Positions 7,549 through 18,414 of a stretch of 18,414 nucleotides of DNA are shown piece by piece. The notes beneath the pieces were generated by a model. The model was not told the DNA's origin. It ran no database searches and was given only the letters and a program-made list of their open reading frames with translations. The DNA lies in assembly GCA_023417985.1 (NCBI GenBank), contig JAEZDV010000264.1, positions 1 through 18,414 on the forward strand, given 5' to 3'. The position numbers and the translations under genes were made by a program. The number at the start of each line of letters is the position of its first letter. The stretch's first letter is position 1. The DNA is from Actinomycetes bacterium (GTDB lineage: Bacteria > Actinomycetota > Actinomycetes > Mycobacteriales > Mycobacteriaceae).

Positions 7549-8115
7549 TCACCGAAAAGCATCCCCCTTGGTGGTCAGCGCTTTCACCCGCTCGACGATG
7601 CGATCGCGCAACTTCGAGGGGGTGCGCCAGCGCATCGCGAGCTTGTCGTAGTCCATCGCGTGCTCGGCGATGATGTCCTTGAGCGCCTCGACGTCGAGCG
7701 TCTCGAGCTTCTCTCGCAGCCCGGACTCCCCTCCGTCGCGATAGATCACGAAGGGGTCGAACAGGCCGGCCGCCCGCTTGCCCCGTCTGGCGGGCGACTT
7801 CCCCGGCGGTGAAGGCCGCGGCGGCGCGGCGTCTGTCCGCGGCAACGATCCGTCCTGCGCTCCGGCGACACGGGCGGCGCGCAGCGGACCGGTCGCGTGT
7901 GTTCCCTCCGGCCTCGGATCCGCGTCCGGCGTGAGCACCGCGGACAGTGCCTTCGCAAAGCGTGGCGTGCGGGCAGCTTCGTCGGCGACGACGCGGACGA
8001 GTGCGACGAGCGTTGCCGCAGTACCCGGCGCGGCGTCGTCGAGCCGGAGCAGGGCCGCGGTCGCTTCACCGATCTGCATGCGGAGACGGGCCTCGCCGGT
8101 GCCGGGTTTCGTCAC
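7549..8115 (-). CDS. ParA-linked hypothetical protein (188 aa), translationally coupled
   Basis: The GTG start at 8115 overlaps the ParA stop as GTGA, a strong sign of coupled translation and a physical or functional link. The N-terminal third (about 1-62) is Ala-rich and helical. A Pro/Ala/Arg-rich flexible linker (about 63-116) follows, then a conserved-looking C-terminal module (about 118-188) beginning LFDPFVIYRDGG, continuing EALKDIIAEHAMDY and WRTPSKLRDRIVERV, and ending KGDAFR. I recall this type of C-terminal segment in bacterial proteins encoded beside ParA ATPases, but I know no characterised function. Inference: it is the partner or adaptor through which ParA acts, possibly binding DNA or a cargo. 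It is not a canonical ParB: no ParB box or CTP-binding motif is visible. Confidence 0.82.
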   Translation of the reverse strand: MTKPGTGEARLRMQIGEATAALLRLDDAAPGTAATLVALVRVVADEAARTPRFAKALSAVLTPDADPRPEGTHATGPLRAARVAGAQDGSLPRTDAAPPRPSPPGKSPARRGKRAAGLFDPFVIYRDGGESGLREKLETLDVEALKDIIAEHAMDYDKLAMRWRTPSKLRDRIVERVKALTTKGDAFR

Positions 8116-8969
8116 AGGTACACCTGCGCGTTCATCAGGATGGTCTCGGTGAGGATGCGCAGCGCGTCGAACTGACCGGTGTTGCCGTACTTACGCTTGA
8201 GCGTGCCGTACGGCACGAACTCCGCGGACGCGGCGATCTGATTCGCTTCGGGCACCCAGGCAGGAACGACATCGGCGATCCGGTCGTCGCGCTGCAACTG
8301 CTCGATGATGCTGCGGTGAAGGTTGGATGCGCTGCGATACTTCGTGATGACGAGGCCGATTTCCCGGAGGGGATGACTCGTACGGTGCGCGAATTCCTGG
8401 ATCCGCTTCTGCAGCTGCGGAATTCCGTACGTGGACAGGATGTCCGGAATGGTCGGGATCAGATAACCGTCGGCCGACCTCAACCCGTTGAGGGTGAGCA
8501 TGCCCAGATTGGGTGGGCAGTCGAGCAGTATGTAGTCGTATCGGTCGGCGATCGGTTCGAGCGCCGACGTGAGAATCTCGATGGGCCGATGGGATCCCGG
8601 GTCCGCGTACTGCCGATGACTGAGACCCTCCTGAATCTCGATCAGATCGAGGGACGATGCGAGGAGGTCGACCCCGCGCACCGACCGGACCGGCGAGACG
8701 TCGTACTGCAGCGCCTTCTCGATGTCGAACGCGGTGGAATCGGACTCGATCGCACTCCGGAACAGCGTCGCCAGGGTGCGGTCGAGTTCGTTCAGCTCTT
8801 TCCAGCGTTCCTCACCGATCATCATCGTGGTGAGGTTCGTCTGGGGGTCGAGGTCGACGAGCAGGACTCGCTGGCCGAACTCCGCCGCCATGAATTCACC
8901 CAGCGCAGCAGTCGTCGTGGTCTTGCCGACGCCACCTTTCAGGTTGATCGTCGCGATTACCCGCGCCAC
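8112..8969 (-). CDS. ParA/Soj-family partitioning ATPase
   Basis: A 285-residue ATPase of the ParA/MinD group. The deviant Walker A motif KGGVGKTT is at 11-18 with the signature Lys11, Walker A' LVDLDPQ at 37-43 and Walker B YILLDCPP at 146-153. Such proteins dimerise on ATP, bind nucleoid DNA or membrane, and move or space a cargo when a partner triggers hydrolysis. I chose GTG at 8969 because GAGG lies seven bases upstream and the product then begins directly at the first beta strand. An in-frame TTG at 9032 would add 21 residues of no family character. No parB and no obvious parS-like 16-base site lies nearby, so this looks like an accessory cargo-positioning ParA, not the chromosome segregation copy. 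It lies 78 bases below the lipoprotein gene and overlaps the partner gene by four bases. Confidence 0.92.
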   Translation of the reverse strand: MARVIATINLKGGVGKTTTTAALGEFMAAEFGQRVLLVDLDPQTNLTTMMIGEERWKELNELDRTLATLFRSAIESDSTAFDIEKALQYDVSPVRSVRGVDLLASSLDLIEIQEGLSHRQYADPGSHRPIEILTSALEPIADRYDYILLDCPPNLGMLTLNGLRSADGYLIPTIPDILSTYGIPQLQKRIQEFAHRTSHPLREIGLVITKYRSASNLHRSIIEQLQRDDRIADVVPAWVPEANQIAASAEFVPYGTLKRKYGNTGQFDALRILTETILMNAQVYL

Positions 8970-9047
8970 CCGTGCACCTCTTCGGAAGGATTCGACATTC
9001 TTCCCGTAGAAACGTACACCGGATCCGGACAAACGTGACGGCCGGTC

Positions 9048-9509
9048 TTATCTACCCTTGGCTTCCACGCCGACCTTGCCCAGGCCACCCGAGGTATCCG
9101 GGCGGACCACCGAGTCGGCGGTCGCGAATCCGCTGAGAGCGAGCGCGGGCGACCGGTCGACGACGGCGTGCACCACGCTCCCCTCCGACATGAACACGAT
9201 CATGCCTTCGGCACCGACGGTCGGCAGGTCCTCCCACACGACCCCCGAGGTGCCGAGGATTCGGTTGACCTCGCTCATGAGCAGAGGGGTGCGGAAGTAG
9301 TACATACGGTCCCACTCCTCGCCCTGCAGGTCTGCCGCCTGCGCGAGATCACCGAGGGTGCGTTCCTGCCCCTGCGCGAGCACCTCCTCGAACGCCGATT
9401 CGAGCGCCGGGTCGTCGACCACCGTCACGGTGGTGTTCCCTCCGCATCCCGCGGCGAAAGCCGCCACGATCCCGACCATGATCCCCGCCAGCCATCGCCG
9501 AACAACCAC
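9048..9509 (-). CDS. Predicted lipoprotein of unknown function
   Basis: With the GTG at 9509 the product is 153 residues and begins with a textbook lipoprotein signal: VVVRR, a hydrophobic run, then the lipobox AFAAGC with the lipidated Cys at position 22. The mature part should therefore be anchored on the outer face of the cytoplasmic membrane. It contains a helical stretch (LESAFEEVLAQGQERTLGDLA) and a compact region with YYFRTPLLMSEVNRIL and GMIVFMSEGSVVHAVV. I know no function for it. A longer in-frame GTG start at 9593 exists, but it would put 28 residues before the signal peptide and overlap the Crp-type palindrome, so I prefer 9509, where GGGGG lies eight bases upstream. GTG at 9518 is another option. 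Position just ahead of the ParA gene suggests a shared transcript. Confidence 0.85.
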   Translation of the reverse strand: MVVRRWLAGIMVGIVAAFAAGCGGNTTVTVVDDPALESAFEEVLAQGQERTLGDLAQAADLQGEEWDRMYYFRTPLLMSEVNRILGTSGVVWEDLPTVGAEGMIVFMSEGSVVHAVVDRSPALALSGFATADSVVRPDTSGGLGKVGVEAKGR

Positions 9510-9578
9510 CCACGCCACCCCCGTCGTCCAACCCCGAATGAACGCGAGGAAGATACCACCGAATCGGACATTTCCACC

Positions 9579-9594
9579 AGTGAGGCACCTCACA
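9579..9594. promoter_or_regulatory. Crp/GlxR-type binding palindrome upstream of the lipoprotein/ParA cluster
   Basis: The bases read AGTGA-GGCACC-TCACA, nine of ten matches to TGTGA-N6-TCACA. The core GTGAGG/CCTCAC is perfectly symmetrical over six bases with a two-base centre. It lies 70-85 bases upstream of the preferred GTG start of the lipoprotein and downstream of the stop of the 399-residue gene, so it would act on the lipoprotein and the ParA genes below it. Confidence 0.5.
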
Positions 9595-9661
9595 TTTCAG
9601 GTACTGGGTGGCGAACCCTTACCGCGCATCCGAAAGCTGTGATCGGACACAACGGACACGG

Positions 9662-10861
9662 TCAATCTTTGCGAGTGAGTTCGGCGATGTCGCTTCGGAG
9701 CGCGGTGTGCAGCGACCCGATGAGTTCCGCGGCCGACCCGAACTGATCTCCCACGAAGTCCGTGTTCTCGGCCGAGAGTTCGCGCGCTCCCGACCGGCCG
9801 ATGAGATCGTCGATGCGGTCGTCGAGACTCGCGGTGCGACGCGCGACGTCGACCAAGCTCATCCGGCTCTCCGCGTTTCCGAGCAGGTCACCGATCCTGG
9901 CGAGTGCCGCCACACGGGCGAGAAGCTGGTCCCACACGGGTCCGAGGGACGCGACCCGCTGTTCCAGCGCCGCGCGAGCGGACGCACCGCCCTCACCGGT
10001 GACGCCACCGAGCGCGGCATGCAGCTCCGAGAGAAGCCCGCGCAGCGCCACGGCGTCCACGGCGATCTGCGTGATCTCCTCCGCGAGATCGAGCTGGGCG
10101 CGCTGCACCGCGAAGTACTCGGAGCGCCACGCCGCCGACGACTCGATGCGGTCGTAGAGCGACCCCGCGAGGAACAAGAGCGTGTCGTAGCGATCGACGA
10201 ACCGGTCGTCGTCCTCCGGCATCCGGCGCGCGATCATGTCGGCCGCGCGACGGCCGGCGTCGGCAACCGGCGTCCGTTGCGACCAACGCGACAACCGATC
10301 CACCGCGATGGACAGAGCAGCCCCGCGGGCCTGTTCGGTGGGCGCGACCGGCACGGGTGCCGGGGTACGGCACAGCGCCGCGAACAGGGCTTCGCGCTGA
10401 TCGAGTTCCAGGTGGAGACCGTCGCGGCGGTCCCGGCGCACCGCACGCACCCCCTGAGCGAAGTGCCCCGGTGAATGGACGAAGGCATGCTCGGCGGTGC
10501 GCAGCCGCTTGCCGAGTTCGTTCGCACGGTACTCGAGAAGCAGTCGGGCGGCGCCGGGCCGCTGCCCGCGCATTCGGTCCGACACCTGCGCGTGCTCGTC
10601 TGCCAGTAACCGCAACGCGCCGAAGCCGTCGAGGGTGGGGAGGCGCCGCCCCGCGCGACGACGGTTGGCAAGCACCGTTCGCGTCGCCTCGTCGACCGAG
10701 CCGGCGGCGAGCGCCAGCGCTGCAGCGTCGGAGAGCGGGACGTGCCTTCCGTCGATCGCGCACCGGTCGCACCATCGGCGCACCTGTCCCGCGATGCGCT
10801 CCCGGCGCCGGTCGGGTGTCTCGAACACGCCGGACACATCGGGTCGATCCGATCCGGGCAT
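9662..10861 (-). CDS. Hypothetical helical protein (399 aa)
   Basis: The ATG at 10861 has an excellent ribosome site, GAGGAGG, about six bases upstream, and third positions are strongly G/C-biased, so the gene is real. I recognise no family. The protein is cytoplasmic, with no signal peptide or membrane helix, and is dominated by Ala, Arg, Leu and Asp in long predicted helices. Two cysteines, Cys31 and Cys34 in RRWCDRCAID, form an isolated CxxC with no second pair close by, so a zinc site is possible but unsupported. A central Pro-rich hinge (about 167-178, TPAPVPVAPT) divides an N-terminal half from a C-terminal half (about 185-399) that could form a helical bundle or coiled coil. The lipoprotein and ParA genes follow on the same strand after 152 bases; the Crp-type site in that gap suggests a separate promoter. 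Confidence 0.82.
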   Translation of the reverse strand: MPGSDRPDVSGVFETPDRRRERIAGQVRRWCDRCAIDGRHVPLSDAAALALAAGSVDEATRTVLANRRRAGRRLPTLDGFGALRLLADEHAQVSDRMRGQRPGAARLLLEYRANELGKRLRTAEHAFVHSPGHFAQGVRAVRRDRRDGLHLELDQREALFAALCRTPAPVPVAPTEQARGAALSIAVDRLSRWSQRTPVADAGRRAADMIARRMPEDDDRFVDRYDTLLFLAGSLYDRIESSAAWRSEYFAVQRAQLDLAEEITQIAVDAVALRGLLSELHAALGGVTGEGGASARAALEQRVASLGPVWDQLLARVAALARIGDLLGNAESRMSLVDVARRTASLDDRIDDLIGRSGARELSAENTDFVGDQFGSAAELIGSLHTALRSDIAELTRKD

Positions 10862-10889
10862 CAGCGCCTCCTCGTATTCTCGCTTCCTT

Positions 10890-10911
10890 CCACTGTTCCA
10901 GAAAACAGTGG
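10890..10911. promoter_or_regulatory. Inverted repeat, candidate operator of the 399-aa gene
   Basis: Perfect eight-base arms, CCACTGTT and AACAGTGG, are separated by six bases (CCAGAA). The repeat begins 29 bases upstream of the ATG at 10861, where a repressor would cover the promoter or leader. Size and symmetry fit a dimeric helix-turn-helix regulator such as TetR or GntR type, but no regulator gene lies nearby. A short RNA hairpin is the alternative. Confidence 0.35.
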
Positions 10912-11012
10912 GGCGTGACCGGCACGAGGTGGAGCGGCACCGTACTGCACCGGCACGAGACGGGAGGCGCGGCGACGGGCAGTTCCCTTGAGCGGGCGGC
11001 GCATTGCCGATT

Positions 11013-11028
11013 GGTGACAGATGTCACA
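11013..11028. promoter_or_regulatory. Crp/GlxR-type binding palindrome in the carboxylase upstream region
   Basis: The bases read GGTGA-CAGATG-TCACA, nine of ten matches to TGTGA-N6-TCACA, and GTGACA/TGTCAC is perfectly symmetrical about a two-base centre. It lies about 150 bases upstream of the 399-residue gene and about 600 bases upstream of the carboxylase, so it could serve either gene. It is nearer to the former. Confidence 0.5.
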
Positions 11029-11529
11029 GCGGCGAATCGGGGATCATCCACCTCTTGCCGGATGCCGGCCGGGAACATCCGAAATCATTGCAGCACAATG
11101 GATTACCTGGCAGTACGAAGCGGGCACGAGCCTCATCGCCAAGTTACCCGCCGGTGTTACCGCACGGTACGGGTCCGAAACATCTCCCGATGCGAGCCGA
11201 TTTCTCGGGCCGGGTGGGTGAAATCCGCTGCAGAACAGCGTTTCGATCACACTCCGCGAACCATTTCCGCAGGTCACGCCGACCCTGGGATGCAAACGTG
11301 ACAAAGCCTCATGTTTCGGCCATGCTGTAATCCGTACGGGGCGTTTCCATCCGCACGGGGGTGTGTGTCGTCGACGGCGACGACCACCGGATGAGGACCG
11401 AGGCGCGTTCGCACCGCGTTCGACGAATCGGGTCGAAAGAACTCGCGGAGTCGGCGACCGACACACGCATGCCCATCACGATCTACGAGGAGTCACCGAG
11501 AGATGTTCCCCGCTCGCGTTCACCGGTTC

Positions 11530-11559
11530 GTGACGTGGGGACCGCAGACCGGATAAATT
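11530..11559 (+). promoter_or_regulatory. Possible promoter of the carboxylase gene
   Basis: GTGACG at 11530-11535 resembles a -35 element and TAAATT at 11554-11559 a -10 element, with an 18-base spacer. Transcription would begin near 11566 and leave a leader of about 60 bases before the GTG at 11625. The match is moderate and rests on consensus alone. Confidence 0.3.
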
Positions 11560-11624
11560 TGACCTCTTCGTCGGGGTGGAGCTTCCGACGCGCGCGTCAC
11601 TTGCGCGCACAACAATGGAGAACG

Positions 11625-17114
<5,490 letters not shown>

Positions 17115-17127
17115 TCCCCGTCCGATC

Positions 17128-17159
17128 ACGAGGCCCGCACCGACCGGTGCGGGCCTCGT
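17128..17159 (+). terminator. Rho-independent-type terminator of the carboxylase gene
   Basis: A perfect 14-base-pair GC-rich stem (17128-17141 with 17146-17159) closes a four-base loop, GACC, beginning 14 bases after the TAG stop. No U-run follows, which is common for hairpin terminators in high-GC actinomycetes. Confidence 0.85.
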
Positions 17160-17248
17160 CTCGCGTGGCCCCGGACACTATGTGGCGCAGAACACAGATG
17201 TGGTGCAGCGCAACCGATCCGAGACGAAAGGCACGCGTAACGCTCAAT

Positions 17249-17285
17249 CGTTTCTCAGGAATGTTTCATCTCCGGCTCCTACCTT
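17249..17285 (+). promoter_or_regulatory. Candidate promoter with short tandem repeats upstream of the charged exported protein
   Basis: TACCTT at 17280-17285 fits a -10 element and would place transcription start about 30 bases before the ATG at 17322. Just upstream, two related half-sites, GTTTCTCA (from 17250) and GTTTCATC (from 17263), are repeated head to tail 13 bases apart. This resembles sites of OmpR/PhoP-type response regulators such as MprA. No good -35 element is visible at 17-base spacing, consistent with an activator-dependent promoter. This is inference from pattern only. Confidence 0.3.
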
Positions 17286-17321
17286 GGGTATTGCGGACCA
17301 GAATGGAAAGGGGTGCGGACA

Positions 17322-17834
17322 ATGCGCATCGACAAGCGATGGCTCATCACAGGTGTCGCGGCAGCAGCCGTGGCGGCCGGATCGGTGGGGGTCGCAACCG
17401 CAGTGGCCACAGACGAGCCCACGGGTCCGGGTGAAGTGGTCGCACAGACCCAGGAAGACACACAGCAAGCAGAAGACGACCGGGAGACCGACGACTTCAG
17501 CGAGCGCAGGCACGACCGTCCCGACTCGGCAACGGCTCCGGACGGTCAGCGCGACGGCCACCGCGGACCGGGTGACCGTCCCGGCGACGGCGAGCGTGGC
17601 CCGGGTGACCGAGGCAGCGACACGCAGCAGCAACCGCGCGGACCGCGAGCAGACGGCGACACCGCCGAAGGTGACCGCCCGGCCCGGCCCGAACGTGGAC
17701 CCCGCGACGAAGCCCGTGACAACGAGACCCGTGACGAACGCGGACCCGGCGCGCGTCATCGTGACCACGACGGAGACCACGCTCCGCAGGACACCGACGA
17801 CGACACCGAGCAACAGGACGGAGCCGGCATCTAG
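17322..17834 (+). CDS. Exported, highly charged, probably disordered protein (170 aa)
   Basis: The ATG at 17322 follows GAAAGGGG and opens a classical Sec signal: MRIDKRW, then an Ala/Val/Gly-rich hydrophobic stretch to about residue 29 (GVATAVA), with cleavage probably just after. The mature chain is almost entirely hydrophilic: Asp, Glu, Arg, Gly, Pro, Gln and Thr, with no Cys and hardly any large hydrophobic residues beyond the first few. Loose repeats of RGPGDR and GDxxRG type run through the middle. I know no catalytic or binding motif for it; an intrinsically disordered cell-wall or periplasmic protein that binds ions or polyanions is a guess. The coding DNA has its own repeats of GGTGACCG. 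A terminator follows within 25 bases of the stop, so it is probably monocistronic. Confidence 0.85.
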   Translation: MRIDKRWLITGVAAAAVAAGSVGVATAVATDEPTGPGEVVAQTQEDTQQAEDDRETDDFSERRHDRPDSATAPDGQRDGHRGPGDRPGDGERGPGDRGSDTQQQPRGPRADGDTAEGDRPARPERGPRDEARDNETRDERGPGARHRDHDGDHAPQDTDDDTEQQDGAGI

Positions 17835-17854
17835 TCCGCTGCCTCGCTCCGGCA

Positions 17855-17887
17855 AAGGGCCTTTCCCGCACCGCGGGAGGGGCCCTT
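17855..17887 (+). terminator. Hairpin terminator after the charged exported protein gene
   Basis: Arms of 15 bases (17855-17869 and 17873-17887) pair around a three-base loop, ACC; two of the pairs are G-U. The stem starts 21 bases after the TAG at 17832-17834. Confidence 0.78.
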
Positions 17888-18018
17888 CGGCGTGCGAGGA
17901 CCATCACGACGGTTGCCTCACAGCAAGATCACCGGACCGTGTAACGCAGGAGAGCCCTGTGCCGACACCCAAGCGAGTCCGGACATTTCGGGCGATCAGA
18001 CCGACGCGAAAGGCAACC

Positions 18019-18378
18019 ATGAAGATTCGGCGTCTCGCTGCCGCTGCACTGAGCTGCGTGGCATTGACCGTGGCAGGTCCGGCCACCGCCAGCGCTTTCA
18101 CTCTCACCGATCTGCTTCCGGTGGGCATCGCAGATCTCGTCCCGAGCGGTTCGTGGAACCCGTTGGCTCCTCCCGCCCCGCCTGCACCGGCGCCTGCACC
18201 CACGCCCGCACCCCCGCAGTCGGCACCCGCGCCGCGTCCCGCACCCAGCGGAGGGTTCAAGAACTGCACAGAGGCGTGGAACGCCGGAGCCGCACCCGTA
18301 TACCGGGACGACCCGGGCTACGCGCCGCGACTCGACCGCGACAACGACGGAATCGGCTGCGAGAGGGATCCACGCTAG
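18019..18378 (+). CDS. Exported protein with C-terminal excalibur calcium-binding domain (119 aa)
   Basis: The ATG at 18019 has GAAAGG five bases upstream. Residues 1-26 are a Sec signal (MKIRR, hydrophobic core, ATASA), followed by a short segment, then a Pro/Ala-rich stalk (about 49-76). The excalibur domain (79-115) begins FKNCTEAWNAGAAPVYRDDP; Cys83 and Cys114 are the conserved pair, and DRDNDGIGC (106-114) is the calcium-binding DxDxDG loop. The stalk probably spans the envelope and displays the domain outside the membrane. An in-frame GTG at 17959 also has a good ribosome site (GGAG six bases upstream) and would add 20 Arg-rich residues before the signal; I judge it less likely. Calcium binding comes from the family; the physiological role is unknown. 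Confidence 0.9.
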   Translation: MKIRRLAAAALSCVALTVAGPATASAFTLTDLLPVGIADLVPSGSWNPLAPPAPPAPAPAPTPAPPQSAPAPRPAPSGGFKNCTEAWNAGAAPVYRDDPGYAPRLDRDNDGIGCERDPR

Positions 18379-18399
18379 TCCCCGAAACGACGAGGGCCT

Positions 18400-18414
18400 T
18401 CCATCGGTGATGGA
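18400..18414 (+). terminator. Probable terminator hairpin cut by the right window edge
   Basis: TCCATC (18400-18405) and GATGGA (18409-18414) pair around GGT, starting 21 bases after the excalibur gene stop. The preceding GAGGGCCT (18392-18399) probably continues the stem into bases beyond the window. Confidence 0.55.

Larger units (their letters stand above)
10862..11624. other. Long divergent intergenic region upstream of the carboxylase
   Basis: These 763 bases separate the 399-residue gene (minus) from the carboxylase (plus). I see no supported protein gene; the frames that stay open have poor composition and no ribosome sites that fit. Structures visible are an inverted repeat at 10890-10911, a Crp-type palindrome at 11013-11028, a possible promoter at 11530-11559 and a 17-codon ATG frame at 11503-11556 that could be a leader peptide. 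The carboxylase frame itself is open back to 11361, but the upstream translation has no family resemblance. Confidence 0.6.

Noticed and set aside
7542..7553. GTGA-AGCA-TCAC at the end of the ParA-partner gene
   Set aside because: Only four bases separate the arms, so it does not fit the Crp spacing, and the stem is too short for a terminator.
8112..8969. ParA as a sign of a plasmid or integrative element
   Set aside because: No replication, transfer, integrase or ParB gene lies in the window and the surroundings are ordinary chromosomal genes, so a resident chromosomal system is more likely.
11044..11466. Minus-strand frame of 140 codons in the spacer before the carboxylase
   Set aside because: Arg/Pro/Ser-rich translation with weak codon bias and no ribosome site.
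11361..11624. In-frame extension of the carboxylase upstream of 11625
   Set aside because: The biotin carboxylase fold begins at once with FKRIAVVNRGE; the extension has no similarity and no good ribosome site.
17560..17700. Repeated GGTGACCG-like words, checked as a possible repeat array
   Set aside because: They are irregularly spaced and encode the low-complexity GDR/GPG segments of the exported protein, so they reflect protein composition; no CRISPR-like unit or spacing exists.

Overview
The window looks like chromosomal DNA of a high-GC actinomycete, most likely a mycolic-acid producer related to Rhodococcus. This rests on strong G/C bias at third codon positions, GTG starts, a FadD-type acyl-CoA ligase next to a flavin monooxygenase, an excalibur-domain secreted protein and a very large fused biotin-dependent carboxylase. 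The genus is inferred from gene content; no rRNA or other marker is present.

Layout. (1) 1-2088, all minus strand: the N-terminal 295 residues of an SPFH/band-7 membrane protein running off the left edge, a 90-residue unknown ORF just upstream of it, and a short-chain dehydrogenase of the hydroxysteroid-dehydrogenase type. (2) 2089-2707: a long spacer between divergent genes, with a Crp/GlxR-type palindrome near its right end. (3) 2708-6617, plus strand: a tight operon of class B flavin monooxygenase, alpha/beta hydrolase and AMP-forming acyl-CoA ligase. With the divergent dehydrogenase these could form an alcohol-ketone-ester-acid-acyl-CoA route. (4) 6661-10861, minus strand: in transcription order a 399-residue helical unknown, a lipoprotein, a ParA-type ATPase, a 188-residue partner translationally coupled to ParA, and a 253-residue two-domain unknown. 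This is the least explained part of the window. (5) 10862-11624: a 763-base divergent spacer with an inverted repeat, a second Crp-type palindrome and a possible promoter. (6) 11625-17114, plus strand: a 1,829-residue single-chain acyl-CoA carboxylase with biotin carboxylase, biotin carrier, central linker and carboxyltransferase on one polypeptide, ending in a strong hairpin. (7) 17322-18378, plus strand: two small exported proteins, one highly charged and probably disordered, the other a Pro/Ala-rich stalk with an excalibur domain, separated by a second hairpin terminator.

The clearest signal beyond the genes is regulatory. The exact palindrome GTGA-N6-TCAC occurs three times, always in an intergenic region upstream of a gene (2654, 9579 and 11013). 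By hand scan I found no other copy. This suggests a cAMP receptor-type regulator tying together the monooxygenase operon, the lipoprotein/ParA cluster and perhaps the carboxylase. No rRNA, tRNA, CRISPR array, insertion sequence or prophage gene was seen.
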